Below, in pieces: positions 26,491 to 36,458 of a stretch of DNA of 64,000 bases; the first letter of the stretch is position 1; each line of letters opens with the position of its first letter. Origin of the DNA: Collinsella aerofaciens (lineage in GTDB: Bacteria > Actinomycetota > Coriobacteriia > Coriobacteriales > Coriobacteriaceae); assembly GCF_902364945.1 (NCBI RefSeq), contig NZ_CABJFS010000003.1, positions 62,001 to 126,000 of the forward strand. The letters run 5' to 3'. The notes beneath the pieces are model-generated. The model was not told the DNA's origin, searched no databases, and saw only the letters and a program-made list of their open reading frames with translations. The position numbers and the translations under genes were made by a program.

Positions 26491-27510
26491 TTACAAAACG
26501 ATGCCGTCCATGGAGTTGGCGACATTCTCGACCAGCCCGGCGCGCACGGCTTCGGCCGCCGCAAGCGTACCGTTTTTAACAGCTTCGACCGAGGTGGCGC
26601 CATGGCCGATCAGAACCACGCCGCGCAGGCCCAAAAGAATCGCGCCGCCCTTGGCGTCGCCAGAGAGCTTGGCCTTTATCTCACGCATCTGCTTTTTAAT
26701 GAGCAGCGCGGCGATCTTGGTGCCAAGCGAAGACATAAAGACGCCCTTGAGCTCCTGCAACAAAAACTTGGCAGCGCCCTCGGTGGCCTTGAGCGCAATG
26801 TTGCCCGACATGCCGTCGGCGACCACGACGTCAAAATTGCCCGACGTAAGATCGGTGCCTTCGCAGTTACCCACAAAGCCGGGAACCGCGGCTTTCATGG
26901 CTGGGAAGCAGGCCTTGGTAAAGTTGGAGCCCTTCTCGTCCTCGGTGCCATTGGCAAGCAAGCCCACGCGAGGATGCTCGATGCCCAGGACAACGCGGGC
27001 ATAGGCGCTACCCATCTGGGCAAAACGCACCATGTCGTCGACCTCGACATCGGGGTTGGCGCCCATATCGCACAGCACCGTCAGACCGCCGGCGCGATTG
27101 GGCAGCGCATTGGTCAGACAGGGGCGCACCGGCTGCTTCTTGCCTTCGGCCATATATCTAAACGGCGTGACGTAGGCGGTCGCGGCAGCGGTCATGGCGC
27201 CGGTGGAGCCGGCGGAGAAAAACGCGTCCGCGTTGCCCTTTTTGATGGCGCGGCAGGCAAGCACGATCGAGGACTTGCGCTTGGTCATCACGGCGCGAAT
27301 GGGATCGTCATCCATGGCGATAATGTCAGGGGCTTCCAGAGCCTCCACACGCGCATGGGCCGCGGCAAAGGGATTGACGATTTCGGCGGGACCGACTGCC
27401 AGGACCTCGATATCGGGATCGGCGGCAAGCGCAGCCTCGATACCATCGAGAACAACCTGAGGTTTCTCGTCTCCGCCCACAACGTCTACACAAACGCGAA
27501 CGTTACTCAT
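26491..27510 (-). CDS. plsX: Phosphate acyltransferase PlsX
   Basis: A 339-residue enzyme converting acyl-ACP to acyl-phosphate for phospholipid synthesis. Family features are DVVGGDEKP at the N-terminus, AFFSAGSTGAM, CDMGANPDV and LLANGTEDEKG, with VVADGMSGNIALK in the C-terminal half. ATG 27510 follows AAGGAG. It lies downstream of rpmF, from which it is separated by a hairpin terminator, and upstream of acpP. Confidence 0.95.
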   Translation of the reverse strand: MSNVRVCVDVVGGDEKPQVVLDGIEAALAADPDIEVLAVGPAEIVNPFAAAHARVEALEAPDIIAMDDDPIRAVMTKRKSSIVLACRAIKKGNADAFFSAGSTGAMTAAATAYVTPFRYMAEGKKQPVRPCLTNALPNRAGGLTVLCDMGANPDVEVDDMVRFAQMGSAYARVVLGIEHPRVGLLANGTEDEKGSNFTKACFPAMKAAVPGFVGNCEGTDLTSGNFDVVVADGMSGNIALKATEGAAKFLLQELKGVFMSSLGTKIAALLIKKQMREIKAKLSGDAKGGAILLGLRGVVLIGHGATSVEAVKNGTLAAAEAVRAGLVENVANSMDGIVL

Positions 27511-27526
27511 ATACATACTCCTTATA

Positions 27527-27556
27527 CAAAAATGGCCGACTCATTGAGCCGGCCAT
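27527..27556 (-). terminator. Terminator or attenuator between rpmF and plsX
   Basis: ATGGCCG and CGGCCAT arms with a T run on the minus strand, ending only about 10 bases before the plsX ribosome site. It would allow rpmF to be made in excess of plsX. Confidence 0.7.
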
Positions 27557-27597
27557 TGTGGTTCCATTTGGAACGGCATCGCATCCAGAGTATACCG

Positions 27598-27777
27598 TTA
27601 CTCGGTAACGATAACCTCGCGGTCCTTGTAGAAACCGCAGCTGGGGCACACGTGGTGCGGAAGCTTGACAGCGCCGCAACGGGGGCACGTGGACTGAGCC
27701 GCAGCCGAGATCTTCATGTTGGCGGAACGACGGGTGTGAGTGCGGATACGACCCTGCTTTTGTTTAGGTACGGGCAT
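27598..27777 (-). CDS. rpmF: 50S ribosomal protein L32
   Basis: A 59-residue protein starting MPVPKQKQGRIRTHTRRS. It carries the zinc ribbon CPRCGAVKLPHHVCPSCGFY of L32, with four cysteines. It is short but unmistakable, and in the usual place between the DUF177 gene and plsX. Confidence 0.96.
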   Translation of the reverse strand: MPVPKQKQGRIRTHTRRSANMKISAAAQSTCPRCGAVKLPHHVCPSCGFYKDREVIVTE

Positions 27778-27841
27778 AGTGACCTTCCTTATGAACTATC
27801 CAGTGTGGCGATTACGCGCAAGTAGCGATACTACCACAGTT

Positions 27842-28396
27842 TTACTCGTCGAGCTTGAGATTCTTCAATGCTGCAAATGGATTTTCCGTGGCAGCGGCCC
27901 ATTCTGCCTCTGCCTGGGCGGCGCAATCGCATTGCTCGACGTTGAGATTGCAACCGCAAGTGGGGCACAGGCCGCGGCAATCGGGCTTGCACAGAACGAC
28001 AAACGGCGTGTCCATGACGACCGCGTCGTTGATGGGCTCACCCAGATCGACGATGCGGTCCTCACCCAGGAGCTCGTAGCCGTCCTCGTAGGCCTCGGGA
28101 TCCTCGGGCTTCTCGAAGAGGTAGAACTCCTCGATCTCGCCGGCGATATCAAACGAGGCAGGCTCCAGGCAACGGTCGCACTCGCCGGTGGCGTGCGCGC
28201 GGACCATGCCCGTGAGCAAGACACCGGTACCGGCATTGGTAAAGACAACGTCGTAGTCGATGCCGTCCTGTAGCTGGTACTCCTTCTCGCCCACCGTGTA
28301 GGTGGCAACATCGACCTTGCCGGTCAGCGGATACGAATCACCAGGAAACTCGAGCTGTTCGGAAAGATCGACGGTAACGCTCGGGAACTCAGCCAT
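27842..28396 (-). CDS. DUF177 (YceD-like) protein
   Basis: A 184-residue protein of the DUF177 family, linked in bacteria and plastids to 23S rRNA accumulation and always next to rpmF. A CDRCLEP motif near the middle and a C-terminal cluster CKPDCRGLCPTCG suggest metal binding. ATG 28396 overlaps the upstream stop (TAATG), so translation depends on the SepIVA-like gene. Confidence 0.88.
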   Translation of the reverse strand: MAEFPSVTVDLSEQLEFPGDSYPLTGKVDVATYTVGEKEYQLQDGIDYDVVFTNAGTGVLLTGMVRAHATGECDRCLEPASFDIAGEIEEFYLFEKPEDPEAYEDGYELLGEDRIVDLGEPINDAVVMDTPFVVLCKPDCRGLCPTCGCNLNVEQCDCAAQAEAEWAAATENPFAALKNLKLDE

Positions 28397-28893
28397 TACC
28401 ACTGACCATTCTGTTGGGCGGCACCCTCGTTGAGCTGCTGACGGCAACGGGTAACGGTGCCGGTCAGGCTCTTGAGGTTCTCCTCCAGGTGCGTAAAGAC
28501 CTGCTCTGCGTAGTCCTCGGCAGCATAACGCGTCTCGCGCTCGTACTGCTGGGCACGATCGCGGATGTCGTCGGCCTGCTGCTGTGCCAAGCGGACGATC
28601 TCCTGCTCACCGGCAATGGTGAGGGCCTGCTGCTGAGCGTCGGCGATGATGGAATCGGCCTGAGCGGCGGCGGAAGCCATAAGCTCCTCGCGCTCCTTAA
28701 GGATACGGCGGGACTTCTGCCACTCCTCGGGATAGCTCATGCGGATCTCGTCGAGGATGTTGAAGAACACGTCGGCGTCGATGACCTTGAACTGAGCGTT
28801 CTTGCCGAAAGGCGGCTTGGCTTCCTCGATCAGCCCTTCGAGCTCATCGACCAAGCTGACGATCCTATCGCCAGGAAAATTCTCGCCCGGCAT
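28396..28893 (-). CDS. Coiled-coil protein, SepIVA/DivIVA-like by position
   Basis: A 165-residue mostly helical protein: a short N-terminal segment (GDRIVSLVDELEGL), a YPEEWQKSRRILKEREEL stretch and then a coiled coil (about 75-155) rich in Ala, Glu and Gln. In Mycobacterium the gene between coaD and the DUF177 gene is sepIVA, a DivIVA-domain factor of septation, and the order here is the same (coaD, this gene, DUF177, rnc, smc, ftsY). The homology is an inference from position and coiled-coil character. ATG 28893 follows AAGGAGA. Confidence 0.6.
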   Translation of the reverse strand: MPGENFPGDRIVSLVDELEGLIEEAKPPFGKNAQFKVIDADVFFNILDEIRMSYPEEWQKSRRILKEREELMASAAAQADSIIADAQQQALTIAGEQEIVRLAQQQADDIRDRAQQYERETRYAAEDYAEQVFTHLEENLKSLTGTVTRCRQQLNEGAAQQNGQW

Positions 28894-28961
28894 CCGGTCT
28901 CCTTTCATAGGTAACATATCATCGTGCTAGTTTACCACATGCCACCAGGCAATAAAAAACG

Positions 28962-29459
28962 TCACGAAAAGCGGTGTCTGAGCGCTCCGACCACGTTGGG
29001 CGGGACAAACGTCGATACATCGCTGCCGAGCGAGGCGATTTGGCGAACGACCGAACTCGAGATATAGCCGTACTGCGGCGCACTCATGACAAAGATGGAC
29101 TCCAGCTCGTTATCCAAGCGATAGTTGAGGTCTGCCTGCTGCAGCTCGTACTCAAAGTCGGTCATGGCGCGCAGGCCCTTGACCACGGCCCCCGCCCCCT
29201 GCTCGCGAGCGAAGTCGACCAAGAGGCCGGTAAAGGGCAGGACCTCGACGCCGTCGATATCACCGAGCGCCTCACGAGCCAGCGCCACGCGCTCATCCAG
29301 CATAAACGTGGTGCCCACACCGTTTTTACCCTGCGACTCGGCGACAGCGACGATCACGCTGGGAAAGATGCGGCGGGCGCGGCGGATGACGTCGATATGG
29401 CCAAACGTGATGGGATCGAAGGTGCCCGGGACGATCACGCGGTTGATGGTGTCACTCAT
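28962..29459 (-). CDS. coaD: Phosphopantetheine adenylyltransferase
   Basis: A 165-residue nucleotidyltransferase making dephospho-CoA from 4'-phosphopantetheine and ATP. The T/HxGH motif is in GTFDPITFGH (12-21), and YISSSVVRQIA near 130 is the second nucleotide-binding segment. It overlaps the rsmD stop by eight bases, an arrangement common in many bacteria. Confidence 0.95.
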   Translation of the reverse strand: MSDTINRVIVPGTFDPITFGHIDVIRRARRIFPSVIVAVAESQGKNGVGTTFMLDERVALAREALGDIDGVEVLPFTGLLVDFAREQGAGAVVKGLRAMTDFEYELQQADLNYRLDNELESIFVMSAPQYGYISSSVVRQIASLGSDVSTFVPPNVVGALRHRFS

Positions 29460-30108
29460 GGGCGTTCTCCTGAACCGTCATGGCATCGGTGTTGTGAGCA
29501 TCGGTGCCGGCGCAATCTTCCTCACCATCGTCATCGCCGACCCAACGAAGCAGGTCGACCGAGGTAATGCCGTAGCGCTTCTCGCGCACGATCTCAAAGC
29601 CTGCCGGATGCGCGCCCGCATCAGCGGCGGCATGCTCAAACAGGGCATAAGCGCCAGGTGCAAGCAGACCCTGCTGAGCCAGGTTCTGCAGCAGTATCTC
29701 GACCGGCTCGGCACCAAAAGCATAGGGCGGGTCGAGCAGGACCAGATCAAAGGGGCCGCCCGGCACACGACCGCGCGAGGCGCTCGCCAGCATGTCGCCC
29801 GTTACCACGCGCCAACGCGCACGGTCACGGCAGAGCGACTCGATATTCTTGGTAATGAGCCGCGCGGCATTCCGATCGATCTCGAACGTCGTGAGCGAGC
29901 GGGCGCCACGTGAGAGCATCTCTAACCCTAAGGCGCCGGAGCCGCCAAAGGCGTCCAGCACGCGGACCTCGTCCAGATCGAAGTCAAATGCCGACATGAC
30001 CATAGATGCGCATGCCTCGCGCACACGATCGGTCGTGGGGCGGGTGACATCGCGACCACGGGGCTCCTCGATCTTACGACCGCGCCATTCGCCGCCGATG
30101 ATTCTCAT
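29452..30108 (-). CDS. rsmD: 16S rRNA (guanine966-N2)-methyltransferase
   Basis: A 218-residue SAM-dependent methyltransferase with motif I VLDAFGGSGALGLE (about 49-62) and the catalytic LLDPPYAFG. It begins MRIIGGEWRGRK, the RsmD signature. It overlaps recG by four bases and coaD by eight, so all three are cotranscribed. Confidence 0.93.
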   Translation of the reverse strand: MRIIGGEWRGRKIEEPRGRDVTRPTTDRVREACASMVMSAFDFDLDEVRVLDAFGGSGALGLEMLSRGARSLTTFEIDRNAARLITKNIESLCRDRARWRVVTGDMLASASRGRVPGGPFDLVLLDPPYAFGAEPVEILLQNLAQQGLLAPGAYALFEHAAADAGAHPAGFEIVREKRYGITSVDLLRWVGDDDGEEDCAGTDAHNTDAMTVQENAHE

Positions 30109-32282
30109 CCTCCGCTGACCTCCTTAAAAATGTGTCGATATCGCATGGCGACCGCATCGCGCAGGGGGCGCGTCGCCACGGAGTCAAGGTTGCAAGCATA
30201 CCGCAAGAGCTCGACCGCGTCCAAATGGGCCCACTCGATCAGCTCCTCGTCGGCATCCAGGTCGACAAAGCGCAGAGTCACACCGCCATGCTGGCGGTAC
30301 CCCAGGATTTCGCCCTCGTGGCGCAGACGAAGGTCCATCTGGGCGAGCGTAAAGCCGTCCGAGGTCTTTTCGAGCGACTGGAGACGGTCTTGCGCCGCCG
30401 AAGCGCCGCCGTTGCCCTTGGAGTGCGTCATGACCAGGCAGGTGCCCGACACGCTGCCGCGGCCCACGCGGCCGCGCAGCTGGTGCAGGGCCGCCAAGCC
30501 AAAGCGCTCACCGTTCTCGATGACCATGACGGTGGCGTTGGGCACGTCGACGCCCACCTCGACCACCGTGGTCGAAACGAGCACGTCGATCTCGCCGCGC
30601 TTGAAGGCGTCGATCACGCGATCCTTCTCCCCCGCCGGCATGCGGCCGTGAAGACGCTCGATGGTAAGCCCCGGCAACGCCAGGCGTAGGCGGTCGAGCT
30701 CGGTTGCCGTATCGTGCAGCGGCACGGGCACGGTTACGCGACCCTCGTCGTCACGGACGATACCGGGCACATCCTCAAGCTCATCGGCCGAGTCGCTCGG
30801 CTCCACGAGCGGGCAAATCACGTAGGCCTGCTGACCCTTTTCATGCGCCTCGCGGATGGCGCCATAGGCAAGGTCGCGGCTCGACTCGGTAAGCACGCGT
30901 GTCGTCACGCCAGCGCCAGGGACGGGCCGATGGCGGATGATGCTCGTGTCCAGATCGCCGTAGACCGAAAGCGCCAGCGTACGTGGGATGGGCGTTGCCG
31001 TCATAACGAGCAGATCGGCACCAGGGCCCTTCGCACGCAGGGCGTTGCGTTGGCCGACGCCAAACCGGTGCTGCTCATCGATGACCACGAGCGACAGATG
31101 CTTAAACGCCACGTTATCCGAAAGCACCGCGTGGGTGCCAAAGAGGACATCGAGCTCGCCCGATTCCAGCTGGGCATGGATCCGCTCGCGCTCGGCCGCC
31201 GGCGTGGCGCCCGTCAGGAGCGCCCAGGTCATGCCAGCCTGCAAGAGCAAGGGGCCGGTCTTATCGGCATATTGACGCGCCAGCACGCCCGTGGGCGCCA
31301 TAACGCAGGCCTGCGTGCCGCTATCGGCAGCCACAGCCAGCGCGCAGGCGGCAACGGCGGTCTTACCGGTACCGACATCGCCCAGCAGCAGGCGGTTCAT
31401 CACGCGCCCGCCATCGCACATATCGCGCAGGATATCTTGGAACGCGGCCTCCTGCTCGTCGCTCAGAGAAAACGGCAGGGCCTGCTTAAGCGCGGCCAGG
31501 TGCTCGCCCGCGGCGTGGGCGTAGGGCACCACATCGACCAGGCTGCCGTCGTTGCGCAGGCGCAGCGCCAGCTGCAGGTAGAGGCACTCCTCGTAGGCAA
31601 GCCGTGCGCGCGCGATATCGCGCTCAGCCATGCTCGAAGGAAAGTGGATCGATCGAAGCGCACGAGCATCGCTCATCAGGCGACGTTTAACGCGCAAGCG
31701 TGCGGGAATCGGGTCGAAGGGATTGCCGACGACCTCGAGCGCGCCACTTACGATGCGGCGCATCCATGCCTGGCTCACGCCGTCACTCACATAATGGACC
31801 GGCAAAATGGTGCCCGCAGCACGCCCCTCATCGAGCTTTTCAAAGTGCGGCGAGGCCATCTGCTTAAAACCGTAGGCAAACTCAACCTTGCCCATCACGG
31901 CCAGGCGGTCGCCCTGCTTAAGCTGCTGGGCAATCCAAGGCTGACGGAAAAAGGCGACCTGCAGCACGCCCGTCTCATCAACGAGTGAGACCTCGGTCAC
32001 CTGCATGCGCGGACGCGGCTTCTTTTGAACGATACGGTCGACCGTGGCGATGATGGTACACACGGTACCGATGGGCGCCATCTCGATGGACCAGGAGCGC
32101 GTAAAGTCCAGGTATCGATGAGGGATATGGAGAAGGAGGTCCCCCACCGTCCGAATTCCCAGACGGCGAAGGGCCTCCTCACGTTTACCCGAAACATATT
32201 TGAGTCGCGCGATATCCTCGTCGAGCGCATTGCTCTGGGCAAAGCGCTCCGAGACGCGCGGCACGGAGCACAGCTCGGACAT
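30105..32282 (-). CDS. recG: ATP-dependent DNA helicase RecG
   Basis: A 725-residue branch-migrating helicase acting on stalled forks and Holliday junctions. An N-terminal wedge/OB-fold domain (about 25-220) precedes helicase motifs: LLGDVGTGKTAVA (motif I, about 300), DEQHRFGVGQR (motif II with the RecG DEQH), TATPIPRTLAL, and RGRVGRGS near the C-terminus. The start at ATG 32282 is the first in frame. Confidence 0.95.
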   Translation of the reverse strand: MSELCSVPRVSERFAQSNALDEDIARLKYVSGKREEALRRLGIRTVGDLLLHIPHRYLDFTRSWSIEMAPIGTVCTIIATVDRIVQKKPRPRMQVTEVSLVDETGVLQVAFFRQPWIAQQLKQGDRLAVMGKVEFAYGFKQMASPHFEKLDEGRAAGTILPVHYVSDGVSQAWMRRIVSGALEVVGNPFDPIPARLRVKRRLMSDARALRSIHFPSSMAERDIARARLAYEECLYLQLALRLRNDGSLVDVVPYAHAAGEHLAALKQALPFSLSDEQEAAFQDILRDMCDGGRVMNRLLLGDVGTGKTAVAACALAVAADSGTQACVMAPTGVLARQYADKTGPLLLQAGMTWALLTGATPAAERERIHAQLESGELDVLFGTHAVLSDNVAFKHLSLVVIDEQHRFGVGQRNALRAKGPGADLLVMTATPIPRTLALSVYGDLDTSIIRHRPVPGAGVTTRVLTESSRDLAYGAIREAHEKGQQAYVICPLVEPSDSADELEDVPGIVRDDEGRVTVPVPLHDTATELDRLRLALPGLTIERLHGRMPAGEKDRVIDAFKRGEIDVLVSTTVVEVGVDVPNATVMVIENGERFGLAALHQLRGRVGRGSVSGTCLVMTHSKGNGGASAAQDRLQSLEKTSDGFTLAQMDLRLRHEGEILGYRQHGGVTLRFVDLDADEELIEWAHLDAVELLRYACNLDSVATRPLRDAVAMRYRHIFKEVSGG

Positions 32283-32292
32283 GGGCAGTTGC

Positions 32293-33954
32293 CTACTCGA
32301 TCGAGAAGATCACGGGATAGAGCGGCTGCTCGCCACGATGGGCGTCAATCTCCAGATCGGGCTGAGCCTCCTCGATGGCGTCGACGATCTCTTGGAAGGC
32401 CTCGTCGGAAAGCTCCTCGCCGGCCAGAATCGTCAGCGCGTCGCCCTCCTCTTCCTCCTGCATGCGGTTGATGCAATCGAGCGTGACCTGCTTCACGTCG
32501 GAGCCGACCACGTCGATGGAGCCGGCAATGATGCCCATGACGTCACCGGAGTGAATCGGCGAGCCGTCAGAGGCGCTGGAGTCGCGCACGGCACGGGTGA
32601 CCTCGCCATCGCGGACCTCGCTGATGGCGTCGACCATGGCGGCGACGGCGTCCTCGAGCTCGGAATCGGGCAGGACGGCGAACAGCGCGGAGAAGGCCTG
32701 CGGAACGGTCTTGGTGGGAACGACGGCGACCTTCTTGTCGGTGCAGGCAGAAGCGGCAGCCTCGGCGGCCATGCGGATGTTGCCGTTATTGGGCAGGATG
32801 ATGACCGAGGTCGCGTTGACCTGGTCAACGGCGCCCAGCAGGTCTGCAGTCGAGGGGTTCATGGTCTGGCCACCCGACACGATCACGTCGACGCCGAGGG
32901 ACTTAAGGATGTCGGCCTCACCGGAACCGGCGGCAACGGCGACAAAACCCAGCGCCTTGGCGGGCTCGGCGGCCTTCTCCTGGTCCTCGTGGATCTTGGC
33001 GGTACGGTCATGGGCCTCCATCTCCATGTTGTGGATAAAGACCTCATAGATCTGACCGAGCTGCAGCATGTGCTCGAGCACCAGGTTGGGGGTGTTGGAG
33101 TGCACGTGGATCTTGTAGTCGGGGTAGGCACCCACGAGCAGCTCGCAGTCGCCCATGGAGCCCAGGAACTTAAGGCACTCGTCCTCGTCAAACGGAGCGT
33201 CGGCCTTAAAGAGGAACTCGTTGCAGTAGCGGAACTCCGAGCCCTCCCAGTCGTCATTGGCCTCGATCTCAACGCGGCCAAGAGCGGCATCGCGGGCAGA
33301 GCCGGCGGAGTCAAACGTAGCGGAGAAATCCTCGACAACGGTGCTGCGACCAAGTGCTGCAGCCACAAAGTTCTCAAGGAAGATGGCAAAGCCAAAGGCG
33401 CCGGAGTCGACCACGCCGTTCTCCTTGAGGACGGGCAGCAAGTCGGGCGTGCGGGCGACGGACTGGTAGGCCTCGACGACGATGGCGTCGAGCGCGTCCT
33501 CGGCCGAGAACTTCTTCTTCTCGCACTCGTCTGCCTTGGTCGAGACGTCGCGCAGCACCGTGAGGATCGTACCCTCGATGGGCTTGCGGACGGCCTGGAA
33601 GGCAACCTTGACGGCTCGGCGGAACGCATAGGCGATGTTAGCGGACGTGATGGGCTCATCGGCAGAGACAAGGCCCTCGGCCACACCACGCAGAATCTGC
33701 GAGGTGATGACGCCGGAGTTGCCACGGGCACCCATCAGGGAGCCATGGGTGATGGCACCGGCGATGGCCTCCATGTCGGCGTCGGCAGGAAGGGCGGAGA
33801 GCTCCTTGGTCACCGAGGCGAGCGTGAGCGACATGTTGGTGCCGGTATCGCCATCAGGTACGGGAAAGACGTTGAGCTTGTTGATCTCCTCGGCCTTGTC
33901 GGAAACGGCAGCCGCAGCGATCGGAAAACAGGTGCGAATGGTCTTTGCAATCAT
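32293..33954 (-). CDS. DAK2-domain fatty acid kinase FakA-like (YloV)
   Basis: A 553-residue protein with an N-terminal DhaL-type kinase domain (KLNVFPVPDGDTGTNM, ATP/metal-binding aspartates; ARGNSGVITSQILRG) and a long C-terminal DAK1-like part (SGGQTMNPSTADLL). In Staphylococcus the homologue phosphorylates fatty acids bound to FakB (DegV) proteins; no FakB gene is visible here. It lies just after the Asp23 family gene and before recG, as is usual for yloU-yloV-recG. Confidence 0.88.
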   Translation of the reverse strand: MIAKTIRTCFPIAAAAVSDKAEEINKLNVFPVPDGDTGTNMSLTLASVTKELSALPADADMEAIAGAITHGSLMGARGNSGVITSQILRGVAEGLVSADEPITSANIAYAFRRAVKVAFQAVRKPIEGTILTVLRDVSTKADECEKKKFSAEDALDAIVVEAYQSVARTPDLLPVLKENGVVDSGAFGFAIFLENFVAAALGRSTVVEDFSATFDSAGSARDAALGRVEIEANDDWEGSEFRYCNEFLFKADAPFDEDECLKFLGSMGDCELLVGAYPDYKIHVHSNTPNLVLEHMLQLGQIYEVFIHNMEMEAHDRTAKIHEDQEKAAEPAKALGFVAVAAGSGEADILKSLGVDVIVSGGQTMNPSTADLLGAVDQVNATSVIILPNNGNIRMAAEAAASACTDKKVAVVPTKTVPQAFSALFAVLPDSELEDAVAAMVDAISEVRDGEVTRAVRDSSASDGSPIHSGDVMGIIAGSIDVVGSDVKQVTLDCINRMQEEEEGDALTILAGEELSDEAFQEIVDAIEEAQPDLEIDAHRGEQPLYPVIFSIE

Positions 33955-33981
33955 GGGTATTTGAATCTCCGTTTTCGGATG

Positions 33982-34338
33982 CTAGTTCAGACGGCTCTTG
34001 AGCGCGTCGATGTGAATGCCGATCTTAAGGCTGGCGGGATCGATCTGGGCGATCTCCTGCAGAGTGAAGGCAACGGAGCTCGAAAGATTGTGGCAGACGG
34101 ACTTCATGTTGACGCCGTTCTCGAGCACGACGTGAAGATCGACCGTAAGGCCGTTCTCGTCAGCGGAGACAAGCACGCCCTTGCGGAGGCGCTGACCGGC
34201 AAGCAGGCGCACGCTCTCGGCACCCTGGAGCTGCTCAGCCATACCGACGACGCCATAGCACGTCATCGCGGCATAACCGGCAATATCGGCAATAACGTCG
34301 TTCGAGACGCTCAGGCTGCCGTTAATGGTCTCAGACAC
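33982..34338 (-). CDS. Asp23/Gls24 family envelope stress protein (YloU-like)
   Basis: A small protein (118 residues) with the family pattern SVSNDVIADIAGYAA, then GVVGMAE and a C-terminal IDALKSRLN. GTG 34338 follows AAGGAG. It is paired with the DAK2 gene, matching yloU-yloV in Bacillus; the family is tied to cell-envelope homeostasis. Confidence 0.85.
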   Translation of the reverse strand: MSETINGSLSVSNDVIADIAGYAAMTCYGVVGMAEQLQGAESVRLLAGQRLRKGVLVSADENGLTVDLHVVLENGVNMKSVCHNLSSSVAFTLQEIAQIDPASLKIGIHIDALKSRLN

Positions 34339-34495
34339 AAGAATCTCCTTATCTGGTGCTCGCGGCACCATCTCGTGGGAGCAATCATTGCAATATTCTA
34401 CAACGACCGCGCCATGTTGAGGTGGTGGGTCGCGGGATTACATCCTCGACACGAAATGTTGATATGGTAACGTTCGCGACCGGCGATCGCGGCAT

Positions 34496-34526
34496 GAAAA
34501 AAACCCGCCGCAAAAGCGACGGGTTT
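34496..34526 (-). terminator. Terminator after the tRNA-Asn pair
   Basis: A hairpin of AAACCCG(C/T)CGC arms, followed on the minus strand by a run of seven T, just after the second tRNA gene. Confidence 0.85.
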
Positions 34527-34533
34527 AACAACC

Positions 34534-34608
34534 TGGCTCCCCGGGTAGGACTCGAACCTACAACAGCGCGGTTAACAGCCGCGTGCTCTACCATTGAGCT
34601 ACCGAGGA
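34534..34608 (-). tRNA. tRNA-Asn (GTT), copy 1
   Basis: Minus strand gives a 75-nt cloverleaf with acceptor TCCTCGG/CCGGGGA, anticodon loop CTGTTAA with anticodon GTT, T-loop GGTTCGAGTCC and an encoded 3' CCA. It is identical to the copy at 34643-34717. Confidence 0.97.
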
Positions 34609-34642
34609 ATTTAAAAGCCCAACGGAAAGGGCTGGAAAATTC

Positions 34643-34717
34643 TGGCTCCCCGGGTAGGACTCGAACCTACAACAGCGCGGTTAACAGCCGCGTGCTCTAC
34701 CATTGAGCTACCGAGGA
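34643..34717 (-). tRNA. tRNA-Asn (GTT), copy 2
   Basis: Same sequence as the copy at 34534-34608, 34 bases upstream of it in the direction of transcription. The two are read as one transcript from the promoter at 34748-34775. Confidence 0.97.
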
Positions 34718-34747
34718 ATAGGTGCGTGCTCTCAAGCAACGAAGTTT

Positions 34748-34775
34748 ATTATACGGACGAATCAGCTCAGGGCAA
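34748..34775 (-). promoter_or_regulatory. Promoter of the tRNA-Asn pair
   Basis: Minus strand: TTGCCC (34770-34775), 16-base spacer, perfect TATAAT (34748-34753). The transcript would start about 25 bases before the first tRNA. Confidence 0.65.
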
Positions 34776-34820
34776 GAACTTTTTTAAGAAATTTTCCGAC
34801 CCAACCGTTGCGGCAAGGAG

Positions 34821-34945
34821 TGTCCCAAAGTGCCGGCAAAAAATGAACGTCCCCAACTGCCAGGTTCACTCTCATTTTGCGGGCACTCATTTAAGTCTGT
34901 CCCCAATGAGTGTTAAACGACTAGTCATTCAAGAACGTCCCTAAC
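34821..34945. repeat. Cluster of GTCCC(C)-bearing intergenic hairpins
   Basis: Three units between the tRNA genes and rpoD: GTGCCGGCAAAAAATGA paired with TCATTTTGCGGGCAC (34830-34885), ACTCATT and AATGAGT around a GTCCCC loop (34884-34911), and TAGTCATT with AACGGCTA around GTCCC (about 34919-34950). The last two match the architecture of the hairpin at 14492-14521. Confidence 0.6.
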
Positions 34946-34954
34946 GGCTACATG

Positions 34955-34989
34955 AAAGCGCCCCCAAGCGGATGTGCTTGAGGGCGCTT
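34955..34989 (-). terminator. Terminator of the dnaG-rpoD operon
   Basis: AAGCGCCC(C/T)CAAGC arms with an 8-base loop, 10 bases after the rpoD stop. Confidence 0.75.
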
Positions 34990-34998
34990 CTTGCTTGA

Positions 34999-36348
<1,350 letters not shown>

Positions 36349-36458
36349 AGATTCTCCCTTCATAGTCCACAGGACTCAATACTTTAGCACACACATTGAC
36401 GTCTATACCCAAAAAGAGAACTGGATATAGGCGAGAATACGCTGGTTGACCACAACAT

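Noticed and set aside
34821..34945. CRISPR-like repeats
   Set aside because: The units differ in sequence and spacing and each is palindromic on its own; no regular repeat-spacer pattern exists.
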